A DNA stretch of 64,000 nt from Phycisphaeraceae bacterium (GTDB taxonomy: Bacteria > Planctomycetota > Phycisphaerae > Phycisphaerales > UBA1924): contig CP054186.1 in NCBI GenBank assembly GCA_015200025.1, forward strand, positions 1,798,001 through 1,862,000, in the 5' to 3' direction. The notes under the pieces are model-generated. The model had not been told where the DNA came from and made no database searches. It worked only from the letters and a program-made list of their open reading frames with translations. The position numbers and the translations under genes are program-made. This document shows, piece by piece, positions 14,510-22,638 of the stretch (within the stretch, counting starts at the first letter, position 1; each line of letters begins with the position of its first letter).

Positions 14510-14880
14510 GACAATCTCCTTTCGTTCGTGGACCGCGGCGGTGGTTCGCGGGCTTCGAACCGCGGGTCGCCTCGGCCGGGCGTGGCGTGCCCGGCATCAT
14601 GACTCCGGGACGGGCCGGGACTTCTTGCGCTGCTCGGCCGGCGAATTTCGGGGCGCGGGCGTGCACGCCTCGGTTCTGGCTGGGTCATCCGCGGCCGAGT
14701 GTCGAACTGCCGGGGCCGGCGGGGCGTACGCCGTGGGTGGGGTGGGCGGTCGTCCTCGGTGAGAGGTATCGAAATATTGGGCAATCAAGTATTTTTATTG
14801 AGTTGCATCGATCGGGCTTGACAGCGCGTTGGGGGGGGGGGGTAGTGTGATTCGGGGTGATGACGCCGCGGAGGTGACCG
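14510..14880. other. Intergenic region between dockerin gene and cassette D
   Basis: 371 bases. The left part is GC-rich and holds the ribosome-binding site of the minus-strand dockerin gene. From about 14770 there is an AT-rich block (ATATTGGGCAATCAAG and a following T-rich run), then the poly-G promoter of cassette D (14818-14848). No coding frame with a plausible start was supported. Confidence 0.6.
14818..14848 (+). promoter_or_regulatory. Promoter of cassette D with G12 tract in spacer
   Basis: TTGACA at 14818-14823 and TAGTGT at 14843-14848 are separated by 19 bases, the last twelve all G (14831-14842). An AT-rich TATTTTTATT lies 18 bases upstream of the -35, matching cassettes B and C in position although the flanking sequence is otherwise different. 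The two extra G relative to B and C make the spacer one base longer overall, which would change promoter strength. Confidence 0.75.
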
Positions 14881-15603
14881 ATGCCCGGTGGATCATGGCG
14901 CATGACGCGGTGTGGGTTCACGCTGATCGAGTTGGTGGTGGTGATGGGGATCGTGATGGTGCTGGTGGGGCTGTCGCTGCCGGCGGTGGGGTCGGCGTAC
15001 GCGAGCGGGCGGATGGCGCGGGCGTTGATGGGGGTGAGGCAGGCGGCGATCCTGGTGGACCAGTACACGAAGGTATCGAAGGACGTGTACCCGATCTACG
15101 GGCCGAGCGTCCTCTCGACGTATGCGAAATGGCACTTCGCGCTGATGGACGCGGGGATCATCGAGTCGTTCGACGAGGTCGATCCGGATCGGCGCCGACC
15201 GCCGGCGGGGCGTGACGCCACGTACGAGAACGTGAACTACACACTGTCGTGGGCGCTGTGCTACGACCCGAACCTGATGATCCCGGGGCAGACGGTGCCG
15301 GTGCCGGAGTTGCTGCTGGACGAGTATTTCCCCACGACGCCGATCCGCACGGACCAGGTGGTGTACCCGGGCGATAAGGGGATGCTGGCGCCGTACTGGT
15401 CCCGGGAGGGTCCGCGGACGGGCCCGTGGTGTTGCGTGTACGACCTGCTTACGCCGGTGCCGTTCTGCGACCTGCACGCGGAAGCACTGACGTGGAAGGA
15501 GTGCGTCAAGGACGGGCGACTCGTGACGGAGCACGCGATCGGCGCGCCCGTGCTAGCGACGTGGTACGGGTGCCGTGGGCGAGACCGGGCGAACGCGCGG
15601 TAA
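14881..15603 (+). CDS. Prepilin-like protein, cassette D (RGRD type)
   Basis: 240 residues, ATG after GGAGGTGACCG. Leader ...MTRCG|FTLIELVVVMGIVMVLVG with a Cys just before the cleavage Gly, then the pilin helix. The body shares YTKVSKDVYPIYG, CYDPNLMIPGQTVPVPE, VVYPGDKGMLAPYW, GPWCCVYDL and PVPFCDLHAEALTWKECV with the cassette B and C pilins, and ends YGCRGRDRANAR. It is a more distant paralogue than B is to C. First gene of a three-gene operon under the poly-G promoter. Confidence 0.85.
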   Translation: MPGGSWRMTRCGFTLIELVVVMGIVMVLVGLSLPAVGSAYASGRMARALMGVRQAAILVDQYTKVSKDVYPIYGPSVLSTYAKWHFALMDAGIIESFDEVDPDRRRPPAGRDATYENVNYTLSWALCYDPNLMIPGQTVPVPELLLDEYFPTTPIRTDQVVYPGDKGMLAPYWSREGPRTGPWCCVYDLLTPVPFCDLHAEALTWKECVKDGRLVTEHAIGAPVLATWYGCRGRDRANAR

Positions 15604-15632
15604 CGCTGCGTTTTTGGTAAGGAGGTACGGGT

Positions 15633-16067
15633 ATGGAGCGGACGCGGAATGGTCTGGTGGCCGGGAGTGTCTTCGTGACGGCGGGGTTGCTCGCCGCCCC
15701 GATCTGTATCAGGGTTGTGTTCCAGCCCTGCGATTCGCCGGAGAACTGCGGGACGGGCAGCCCGGTCACGATCTGCGAGGACTCGTGGTCGACCGAGCCC
15801 GGGGGTCCTTACAGGATCAAACAATATTCAAACTGGGTGATGGAGAAGCAGAAGTGCTTCACGTTCCCCGAGACGGCGCTCGGCGATTGCAACACCGACT
15901 ACCCGGGGTACAAGAAGATCCCGAACTGTCGGACGCAGAACACGCTGCTGTGCTGCTATGTCCCCGTGGGAGCCAACCCTCAGGTATCCGATGGCCCGCT
16001 GACGATCCTGCGGCCGGAAGATATTGAGAAGTGCGTGGGCACCGGTGCTCCCGCGTATCCGTTCTAA
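15633..16067 (+). CDS. Secreted ten-cysteine protein, cassette D
   Basis: 144 residues, ATG after AAGGAGG. The signal peptide LVAGSVFVTAGLLAAPIC is followed by C-x7-C-x5-C-x8-C, QKCFTF, GDCNTDYPGYKKIPNC, LCCYVPVG and the end KCVGTGAPAYPF. The Cys framework and end motif match cassettes B and C. Thirty bases follow the pilin stop. Probably exported and fully disulfide-bonded (five pairs possible). Confidence 0.8.
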   Translation: MERTRNGLVAGSVFVTAGLLAAPICIRVVFQPCDSPENCGTGSPVTICEDSWSTEPGGPYRIKQYSNWVMEKQKCFTFPETALGDCNTDYPGYKKIPNCRTQNTLLCCYVPVGANPQVSDGPLTILRPEDIEKCVGTGAPAYPF

Positions 16068-16130
16068 GATATAGCGGGGTGTTGATGGGTGTGTCCGGTG
16101 TCATGGGCTTCCAAGAACCCGGGGTCGAAC

Positions 16131-17300
16131 ATGAGTCAGCGTTCAAGGATTACGTGGGCGGTGTGCGTGTGCTTCGCGTTGGTCGGTGCGTCGTGGGGTT
16201 CATCGCGCTGCTCGGCCGGCGGTGAGCCGGGGCCGTGCGACGGGGTGCCGAAGTTCGCGGCGGCGGTGGGGGGGTTCGAGGCGGTGTACGAGCGGACGAC
16301 CCGGCCGTACACGGTCCGGCTCGTGGGGTACGACGCGGGGACGCGGGCGTGGTATCAGATCCAGGACGGCGTGATCACGGGCGTGGACGGTCGCGGTCGG
16401 TGGTACACGAATCAGGACCACGATCCGGAGGTGCTGTTCGCGGCCGGGACGGAGATCCGGTTCGAATCGCCCCCTACGGGGCGCGAGGCGATGAATCTCG
16501 AACAGTACATCGCGCCGAGCCTCTTTGTGGATGAGGCGTGCCGGATGGAGTGGGGGGGCGTGTCCAAGGTCCGAGTGGTGCGTGAGGAAGACGGGCTGGT
16601 GGCGGTGACCGTGCCGTTGCTGGTGGGCAGTCGGGTGACGGCGGCGCGAGGTTTGCCCGAGGGGATGATCGCGCAGGAGGTCGAGTTGACGATGTGGGTG
16701 GATGGGCGGGGCGTGGTGCGTCGTGTGCGTCGCGGGGCAGGGAAGGAGCCCGAGTCGCTCGAGTATCACCCGGCGTCGTTGTCGCGGCTGCCGGTGGTCT
16801 CGTCGTACCGGATCGCGTCGGTCGAGTACACGCTTCGGTCGGTCCGGTGGCTCGGGGAGGACGAGGTCCAGAAGTTCGAGCCCGAGGCGGTGAGGGCGAG
16901 GGCGATCAGCCAGGACGCGAGGTCCGAGCGCAAGGCCGCGGAGATCCACGGGGTCGGTCGGACGGCCCCGGGGTCGGGCCCGGCGTCTGGGTCGCAGCCT
17001 GGGTCGCAGCCTGGGTCGCAGCCTGGGTCGGCACCGGGCACGGCGCCCGGGGGCGGCGGGGCGGGCAGGCCGGGCGCGGGCGGGTCGTCCACGCCCCACG
17101 AGATGGGGTCAGGATCGGAGGGTGGTGGGGCCGGGATGAGCCCGGAGGAGATCGACGACGTGGTAAGGCGTCAGCGTGGTTTGGGGCTGGAATTGGCGCC
17201 GCGGGATGAGTTCCGTCGGTGGGGTCGTGTGCTGGCGGTGTCCGGGGTGGTGGTGACGATCATCGGGGTGGTGGTGTATGTGCGGGGCCGTCGTGGCTGA
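16131..17300 (+). CDS. Secreted protein with C-terminal membrane anchor, cassette D
   Basis: 389 residues from ATG 16131, which gives a good signal peptide (MSQRSRITWAVCVCFALVG); GTG 16089 is an alternative. The soluble domain keeps the family landmarks (FEAVYERTTRPYTVRLVGYD, AWYQIQDGVITGVD, LEQYIAPSLFVDEACR, LTMWVDGRGVVRRVRRG, YTLRSVRWLGED). It adds a Gly/Ser/Pro/Gln-rich linker of about 70 residues with in-frame 12-base repeats. The anchor is VLAVSGVVVTIIGVVVYV with tail RGRRG. It is the longest family member because of the linker. Confidence 0.75.
   Translation: MSQRSRITWAVCVCFALVGASWGSSRCSAGGEPGPCDGVPKFAAAVGGFEAVYERTTRPYTVRLVGYDAGTRAWYQIQDGVITGVDGRGRWYTNQDHDPEVLFAAGTEIRFESPPTGREAMNLEQYIAPSLFVDEACRMEWGGVSKVRVVREEDGLVAVTVPLLVGSRVTAARGLPEGMIAQEVELTMWVDGRGVVRRVRRGAGKEPESLEYHPASLSRLPVVSSYRIASVEYTLRSVRWLGEDEVQKFEPEAVRARAISQDARSERKAAEIHGVGRTAPGSGPASGSQPGSQPGSQPGSAPGTAPGGGGAGRPGAGGSSTPHEMGSGSEGGGAGMSPEEIDDVVRRQRGLGLELAPRDEFRRWGRVLAVSGVVVTIIGVVVYVRGRRG
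16988..17030 (+). repeat. 12-base coding tandem repeat
   Basis: TGGGTCGCAGCC is repeated three times exactly, with a fourth partial copy, encoding Gly-Ser-Gln-Pro units in the linker of the cassette D anchored protein. Unit length is a multiple of three, so copy-number change would lengthen or shorten the linker in frame. Confidence 0.85.
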
Positions 17301-17392
17301 GCGCGGCGTCGGGGTTGTGCCGGCGGGGTGGGTCGGGCGGCTCGGGCGGTGGAGGGGAGTGGGAGTGTGTGGGGGTCGTATGATCGGGCCGG

Positions 17393-19072
17393 ATGATGCG
17401 TCGGCTGCCCGTCACGCTGTGGCGGCACATCTTGGGCGACCTGTGGCGTCTGCTGCTCATCACGACGGGCGTGCTGGTGGTGGTGATCTCGTTCGCGGCG
17501 ACGGTCAAGCCGCTGGCGGACGGGAAGCTGATGCCCCTGGACGCGTTGCGGTTCATGGTGTACGCGATGCCCCCGATGCTGGCGTACGCGTTGCCGTTCG
17601 CGGCGTGCTTCGCCTCGACGCTGGTGTACCACCGGCTGGCGACGGACAACGAGGCGCAGGCGGCGTCGGCGGGGGGGATCAGCCACCGGGCGCTGTTGAT
17701 GCCGGCGGTGATCACGGGGGTGACGCTGGCGGGGGCGCTGGCGGCGCTCAACGAGCAGATCATCCCGCGTTTTTTGCGCGGGATGCAGGAGATGATCACG
17801 GCGGACGTGACGCGGATGCTGGGGAACGCGGTGCAGCGCGGGGAGGGGATCGAGCTGGGCGGGCGGTGGGTGTACGCGGACGAGAAGGTGGACGTGCCGC
17901 CCGAGCCGGGCTCGCCCGTGGTCTCGCGGATGGTGCTGCTGCGGGTGGTGCTCTTGGAGCTGGACGGGGACGGGCGTGTGCGGACGGAGGGGACGGCGGA
18001 GAAGGCGTTCGTGGTGTTGCACCGGGCGGAGGACCCCCGTGGCGAGAACCCGCGCGGGGTGCTGAGGCTCTCGATCGCGCCGCGGAACGTCGTCGGGCGG
18101 CGGTCGGACGGGACGCTCATCACCAACGAGGTCCCCATGACGGTGACGGTGGACGTGCCCGACGCGTTCGAGGACGACCCGAAGTTTTTGACGTTCGGGG
18201 AGCTTCGTCGGCTGCGCGATCGCCCCGAGGGGATGAACTGGATCGAGCAGCACCGCCGGGGGCTGGCGGTGGAGATCGCGCGGGCGCGGGCGGTGGACGA
18301 CCTGGCGAGGATGATCCGCGAGGGCGGCGAGGCGAGGCTGCGTGACGCGGACGGTCGGTCGGTTGTGGTTCGTGCGTCGGGGCTGGGGAAGGCCGACGGC
18401 GGGCGTGGGTACGTGATCGTGCCCGGGGCGTCGGGGGTCGAGGTGGTCCGGTGGTCCCCTGGGCGGGAGCGTGAGGGCGACCGGTTCGTGGCGAGGGCGG
18501 CCCGGCTGATCCCCGCGGACGTCCCGCCGGGGCCGGAGGCCTCGGTGGAGTTTCGGATCGAGCTGGAGCGGCCGACGGCGTTCGCGGGGGGCGACGCGGT
18601 GGGGGGGACGCGCGACCAGTTCACGCTGGGCGGGCTGTGGCCCGAGGTCGATCCGCTGGTGAGGCTGTCGGGCCTGGGGATCGACGCGTTGCTGTCGGAG
18701 GTGGACCTTTTGCCCAAGCAGATCGAGACGGACCTGGCGCCGGTCCGGTCGGCGGCGTCCGGGCTGCGCGATCGGGTCGAGAAACTCGGTCGGGAGGTCG
18801 TCAGCAAGCAGCACGAGCGGGCGGCGCTGGCGGCGTCGTGCGCGGTGATGGTCCTGACGGGGGCGTTGACGGCGCTGAGGCTGAGCCTGCGGCAGCCGCT
18901 GACGGTGTACCTCTGGTGCTTCTTCCCCGCGCTGATCTCGGTCGTGACGATCGCGGGCGGGCAGCAGATGACGCACGGGAGCGGCGATCAGGGGCTGATC
19001 CTGCTGTGGGGCGGCGTCGGGGCGCTGGCGTTGTTCACGCTGTGGACGTTCCGCCGGGTGGCGAGGCACTGA
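17393..19072 (+). CDS. LptF/LptG-family permease (larger paralogue)
   Basis: 559 residues. N-terminal helices (LLLITTGVLVVVISFAATV, MVYAMPPMLAYALPFAACFAS, ALLMPAVITGVTLAGALAALNEQIIPRFL) and C-terminal helices (AALAASCAVMVLTGALTAL, LYLWCFFPALISVVTIAGG in outline) frame a large extracytoplasmic region, as in the LptFG transmembrane subunits that move lipopolysaccharide from the inner membrane with LptB. It is about 200 residues longer than typical LptF/G, mainly in the periplasmic part. A second family member is encoded at 21450, with two sugar/lipid enzymes between. Confidence 0.8.
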   Translation: MMRRLPVTLWRHILGDLWRLLLITTGVLVVVISFAATVKPLADGKLMPLDALRFMVYAMPPMLAYALPFAACFASTLVYHRLATDNEAQAASAGGISHRALLMPAVITGVTLAGALAALNEQIIPRFLRGMQEMITADVTRMLGNAVQRGEGIELGGRWVYADEKVDVPPEPGSPVVSRMVLLRVVLLELDGDGRVRTEGTAEKAFVVLHRAEDPRGENPRGVLRLSIAPRNVVGRRSDGTLITNEVPMTVTVDVPDAFEDDPKFLTFGELRRLRDRPEGMNWIEQHRRGLAVEIARARAVDDLARMIREGGEARLRDADGRSVVVRASGLGKADGGRGYVIVPGASGVEVVRWSPGREREGDRFVARAARLIPADVPPGPEASVEFRIELERPTAFAGGDAVGGTRDQFTLGGLWPEVDPLVRLSGLGIDALLSEVDLLPKQIETDLAPVRSAASGLRDRVEKLGREVVSKQHERAALAASCAVMVLTGALTALRLSLRQPLTVYLWCFFPALISVVTIAGGQQMTHGSGDQGLILLWGGVGALALFTLWTFRRVARH

Positions 19073-19073
19073 C

Positions 19074-20738
19074 GTGCGGGGGCGCGAGGCGACCATCCCG
19101 GCCGGTGACCTCGGGCCGGTCCCGTGGTGCGGGTGGGCGTCGGCGTGGCGCGCGACGGTGGCGCTCGTGCTGGCGGTCACGCTGGCGAGGCTGGCGTACC
19201 TGGCGTGGGGGTGCCCGTACACGCTGATCGAGGACGAGGCGCACTACTGGGAGTGGTCGCGCCGGCTGGACTGGTCGTACTACAGCAAGGGTCCGGGGGT
19301 GGCGTGGCTCATCGCGGCGTCGACGCGGGTGTTCGGGGTCGGCGAGTTCGCCGTCCGGTTCCCCGCGGTGATCGCCGCGGCGGTGATGACCCTGTCGGTC
19401 GCGGGGTTGGTCAGGCGGTCCTCGGGCGACGGGCGGGCCGGGTTTTTCGCCGCCGCGTGCGTGCTGCTGACCCCGGCGTTCCAGAGCACGTCGCTCTTGA
19501 TGACCATCGACATGCCGTACGCGGCGTGCTGGGCCGTGGCGGCGTGGGCGGGGTGGCGTGCGATGACGGGCGGGTCGGCCCGGTGGTGGTTCGTGCTGGG
19601 GCTCGCGGTCGGGGTGGGCTTTCTCTTCAAGTACACGATCCTTCTCCTGGTGCCCGGGCTCGTCGGGTTCGCGTGGGCGTGGCGTCGATCGGCGGGGGTG
19701 TCGGTTGGCGCCGGCGGGGTGGGGCTGGCGGCGTCGGTCGCGTTGCTGGGGCTCATCCCGGTCGCGGTGTGGAACGCGCAGCGGGATTGGCCGACGGTCC
19801 GGCACCTCCTGGGGCACTTGGGTATGCGCGGGGGCGACGTGCCCATGGCGGGGGATTCGGGCGGCTGGGGGTATTCGCCGTGGTGGACGATCGAGTTCAT
19901 CGGGTCGCAGGCGGCCCTGGTCGGTCCGGTGCTGGCGTTGGCGTTGCTGGGGATGACACGCCGCTGGTTCGGTGTGTCCACGCCGGGGCGGGAAGGGGCC
20001 GATCGGCTCGCGCGGGCGTACCTCGTGTGGTGCGCCGGGCCGATCCTGGTGTTCTACGTGCTCGTGTCGTTCGTGGCGGAGCCCGAGGGGAACTGGGCGG
20101 TGGCGGCGTATGTCACGCTCTCGGGTCTGGCGGGGTGGACGGCGGTGCGGGGGATGGACGCGTGGCGGGAGCGCGTGTCGGCGTGGCGGGCGCTGCCGGA
20201 GCCCAGGCCCCGCGCGGGGGTCTTGCTGACCCGACCCGAGAGCCCCGTGCAGGTCGCCTGGCACGCGTCGGTCGTGTTCGGCGTGGTGGCCGGGGCGGCG
20301 ATCCTCCGGCTCGATCTTGTGGCGAGGCTCCCGGGGCTCGAACGCGTCGTCCCGTTGTCGCGGTTCATGGGCGCCGATGTGATGGCCGCCGATGTGGCGA
20401 GGCTGATTGAAGAGGCGCGACGTGAGTCGGGGGGGCTCGAGCCGTTCGTGGTGTCGCAGTTCTACGGGCGGGCGGGCCAGATGGCGTTCTACCTCCCGGG
20501 CCGGCCCGTGGTGTATTGCTCGGGGAGCCGGATGGGCGGCCGCAGGACGCAGTACGATTATTGGTCGGAGACGGATCTGGCCGATGCGTCGCTGGCGGGG
20601 AGGCCCGCGGTGATGCTCGGGGACGCGGGGATCGATTGGTCGTGGGGGTTCGATCGGGTGGAGCCGCGGGGGAGACTCTCGGGCGACCGCAAGCGGCAGC
20701 GTGAGGCGTTCCTTGGGTTCGGGTACCGTCCGAGGTGA
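19074..20738 (+). CDS. Glycosyltransferase family 39 (ArnT/PMT-like) membrane protein
   Basis: 554 residues, GTG start one base after the upstream stop. Multiple membrane helices follow a first loop with EDEAHYWEWSRRLDWSYYSKGP, the signature of ArnT-like enzymes that take sugars from polyprenyl phosphate and add them to lipid A or proteins; the acidic pair in EDEAHY is the expected catalytic or metal-binding loop. The C-terminal soluble part (residues ~430-554) contains FVVSQFYGRAGQMAFYLPGRP. Placed between LptG-like and LptF-like genes, it may modify lipopolysaccharide before export (inference). Confidence 0.85.
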   Translation: MRGREATIPAGDLGPVPWCGWASAWRATVALVLAVTLARLAYLAWGCPYTLIEDEAHYWEWSRRLDWSYYSKGPGVAWLIAASTRVFGVGEFAVRFPAVIAAAVMTLSVAGLVRRSSGDGRAGFFAAACVLLTPAFQSTSLLMTIDMPYAACWAVAAWAGWRAMTGGSARWWFVLGLAVGVGFLFKYTILLLVPGLVGFAWAWRRSAGVSVGAGGVGLAASVALLGLIPVAVWNAQRDWPTVRHLLGHLGMRGGDVPMAGDSGGWGYSPWWTIEFIGSQAALVGPVLALALLGMTRRWFGVSTPGREGADRLARAYLVWCAGPILVFYVLVSFVAEPEGNWAVAAYVTLSGLAGWTAVRGMDAWRERVSAWRALPEPRPRAGVLLTRPESPVQVAWHASVVFGVVAGAAILRLDLVARLPGLERVVPLSRFMGADVMAADVARLIEEARRESGGLEPFVVSQFYGRAGQMAFYLPGRPVVYCSGSRMGGRRTQYDYWSETDLADASLAGRPAVMLGDAGIDWSWGFDRVEPRGRLSGDRKRQREAFLGFGYRPR

Positions 20739-21400
20739 GCATGGGATTCGAGAGCCCCGCCGAGCGTGCCTCCCGTCGGAACCGAGCGTTGATCCGGGCG
20801 GCGGTGGTGGTGTTCGTGGTGGCGGCGACGCTGGTGCTTGACCGTTGGCTCTTTGGTCTGACCCGGGTCGACGATCCCGCGTCGCTCGAGCGGAAGGACT
20901 GGTACCGGCTCTTGCGGGTCATGGGGTATTGGCCGACGTGGCTGGCGGCGGCGGCGATCGTGGAACTCTCGCCGCGGACGGGGCCCGGCGCGGGGCCGAC
21001 GGGGGGGGGGGCGTGGTGGCACCGGCCCGCGGTCAACGCGGCGCTGTCGGCGGGGGTCGCGGGGCTTCTGGCGGAGTTGGGGAAAGTCCTGGTCTCGAAG
21101 GAGCGTCCCGGGCCCGAGGGGCTCCATGTCTTCCGCGGCCCGCTGTCGGCCTTGTGGACCGAGCCCGTGTACGGGTGGGGGATGCCCAGCAGCCACGCGG
21201 CGGTGGCGTTCGGGGCCGCCTGGGCGATCGCGCGCTGGTCGCCCCGGGGTGGCGCGGTGGCGGTGGCACTGGCGGCGGGGTGCGGGCTGACGCGGATGCT
21301 CTCGGGGGCCCATTTCGCGTCGGACGTGGTGGCGGGGGCGGCGATCGGGCTCGGGGCGGCCTGGCTCGTCTCGCCCGGACGCCGGCGCGGGGTATCCTGA
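20735..21400 (+). CDS. PAP2-family phosphatase (membrane)
   Basis: 221 residues. It starts at GTG 20735 overlapping the previous stop (GTGA), or ATG 20741. The type 2 phosphatidic acid phosphatase motifs are all present: KVLVSKERPGPEG (K-x6-RP), PSSHAAVAFG, and TRMLSGAHFASDVV (R-x5-H-x3-D). Membrane helices surround them. It probably removes phosphate from undecaprenyl pyrophosphate or a lipid A-like substrate. A run of eleven G inside the gene (21001-21011) encodes three Gly in a cytoplasmic or loop position. Confidence 0.85.
   Translation: MSMGFESPAERASRRNRALIRAAVVVFVVAATLVLDRWLFGLTRVDDPASLERKDWYRLLRVMGYWPTWLAAAAIVELSPRTGPGAGPTGGGAWWHRPAVNAALSAGVAGLLAELGKVLVSKERPGPEGLHVFRGPLSALWTEPVYGWGMPSSHAAVAFGAAWAIARWSPRGGAVAVALAAGCGLTRMLSGAHFASDVVAGAAIGLGAAWLVSPGRRRGVS
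21001..21011 (+). repeat. G11 homopolymer inside the PAP2 gene
   Basis: Eleven consecutive G within codons for Thr-Gly-Gly-Gly-Ala. A one-base slip would shift the frame upstream of all three catalytic motifs and inactivate the enzyme, so this is either a phase-variation site or a likely sequencing-error site. Confidence 0.7.
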
Positions 21401-21449
21401 CGGCCCGTACAGTCCGCGGGGGGAGCGGGGCGGAGGATCGAGCCCGCGC

Positions 21450-22580
21450 ATGACCCTGCTGGACCGCGCCATCGCGAGGACGTACCTGCTCAACGTCGCG
21501 GTGCTGATGGTGATTATTTTTTCGTTCGTCGTCGCGGTGGACGTTTCCCTCAACTTCGACACGTTCGTTGAGCTGGCGGTCCTCCGCGGGGGGGCGCCCG
21601 GCGGGGGCGAGCCCTCGGCGCTTCGGACCGGGCTGGTGGCGTGCGCGCTGGTGGTCGACCTGTGGTGGCCCAGGCTGGTGCAGCTCTTCGGGCTGATGCT
21701 CGGGCTGATGATGATCGGGGGGGCGGGGTTCACGCTGGCGCAGATGGTCAGGCACCGCGAGTTGGTGGCGATGCTGGCGGGGGGTATCAGCCTGTGGCGG
21801 GCGGCGCGGCCCATCCTCGTCTGCGCCGTCGGCCTGAGCCTGCTCCAGCTCGCCAACCACGAGTTTGTGCTGCCCCGGATCGCGCCGCTGCTGACGCGTG
21901 ATCACAAGCAGGCGGGGGAGCGGGTGCTGGGGGCGGCGCGGATCAGGCCGACGGCGGACGCGGGGGGGCGAGTATTCCGGGCCGAGTCGTTCGACCCCGA
22001 CGCGGGCGTGATCCGCGGGCTCCACGTGCTGGAGCGGGACGAGTTCGGGCGGGCGACGCGTTCGATCTCGGCCGCCGAAGCGGTCTACCGCGAGAAAGGG
22101 TGGAGGCTGACCGAGGGCTACGCGGTGAGTTTCCGGGAGGCTGGGGGGGTCCCCCAGCCCGAGGCTTTCATCCCGACGGACCTCGACCCCGCGTCGCTGA
22201 CGCTCCGCCGGTTCGTGGGGTACCGGTCGAATCTCTCGTGGCGTCAGATCGGGGAGATGGTGTCGCGCCCCGGGGAATCGTCGGAGCGTTCGGCGGGGCT
22301 GATCGAGGACCTCGAGCGGATCCGGTACGGTCGGCTGAGCGTGGCGGCGTGCAACCTCCTGGCGCTGGTGATCTGTGTGCCTTTTTTCCTAAGGCGTGAG
22401 CCGGCGGCGATGCTGGGGCCCGCGCTGCGGTGTGCGCCGGTGGCGGTGGCGTCGCTGATGGGGGGCGTGCTGGGGACGGCGGCGGCGATCCCCGGGCTCC
22501 CGCCGCAGGTCTCGGTGTTCGTCCCGGCGCTCGTGCTGCTGCCCCTGGCGATCGCCTCGGCGACCTCGGTCAAGACCTGA
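21450..22580 (+). CDS. LptF/LptG-family permease (smaller paralogue)
   Basis: 376 residues. MTLLDRAIARTYLLNVAVLMVIIFSFVVAVDVSLNFD opens the first helix; VVDLWWPRLVQLFGLMLGLMMIGGAGFTLAQMVRHRELVAML follows the YjgP/YjgQ pattern (helix, then a charged RHRELVAMLAGGIS coupling segment). Then comes a periplasmic domain and three C-terminal helices (LLALVICVPFFL, ASLMGGVLGTAAAIPG, VFVPALVLLPLAIAS). With the gene at 17393 it would form the LptF-LptG heterodimer; LptB is not in the window. Confidence 0.85.
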   Translation: MTLLDRAIARTYLLNVAVLMVIIFSFVVAVDVSLNFDTFVELAVLRGGAPGGGEPSALRTGLVACALVVDLWWPRLVQLFGLMLGLMMIGGAGFTLAQMVRHRELVAMLAGGISLWRAARPILVCAVGLSLLQLANHEFVLPRIAPLLTRDHKQAGERVLGAARIRPTADAGGRVFRAESFDPDAGVIRGLHVLERDEFGRATRSISAAEAVYREKGWRLTEGYAVSFREAGGVPQPEAFIPTDLDPASLTLRRFVGYRSNLSWRQIGEMVSRPGESSERSAGLIEDLERIRYGRLSVAACNLLALVICVPFFLRREPAAMLGPALRCAPVAVASLMGGVLGTAAAIPGLPPQVSVFVPALVLLPLAIASATSVKT

Positions 22581-22638
22581 CGGGGGCGTCGCCCCGGGGG
22601 TGCGTGTACACTCGGTGGGCCCTGAACCCGGAGGCGAC

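Noticed and set aside
10251-17300. PEP-CTERM sorting signals on the anchored proteins
   Set aside because: The terminal helix and basic tail are present but no Pro-Glu-Pro or similar box precedes the helix, so a PEP-CTERM call is not supported.
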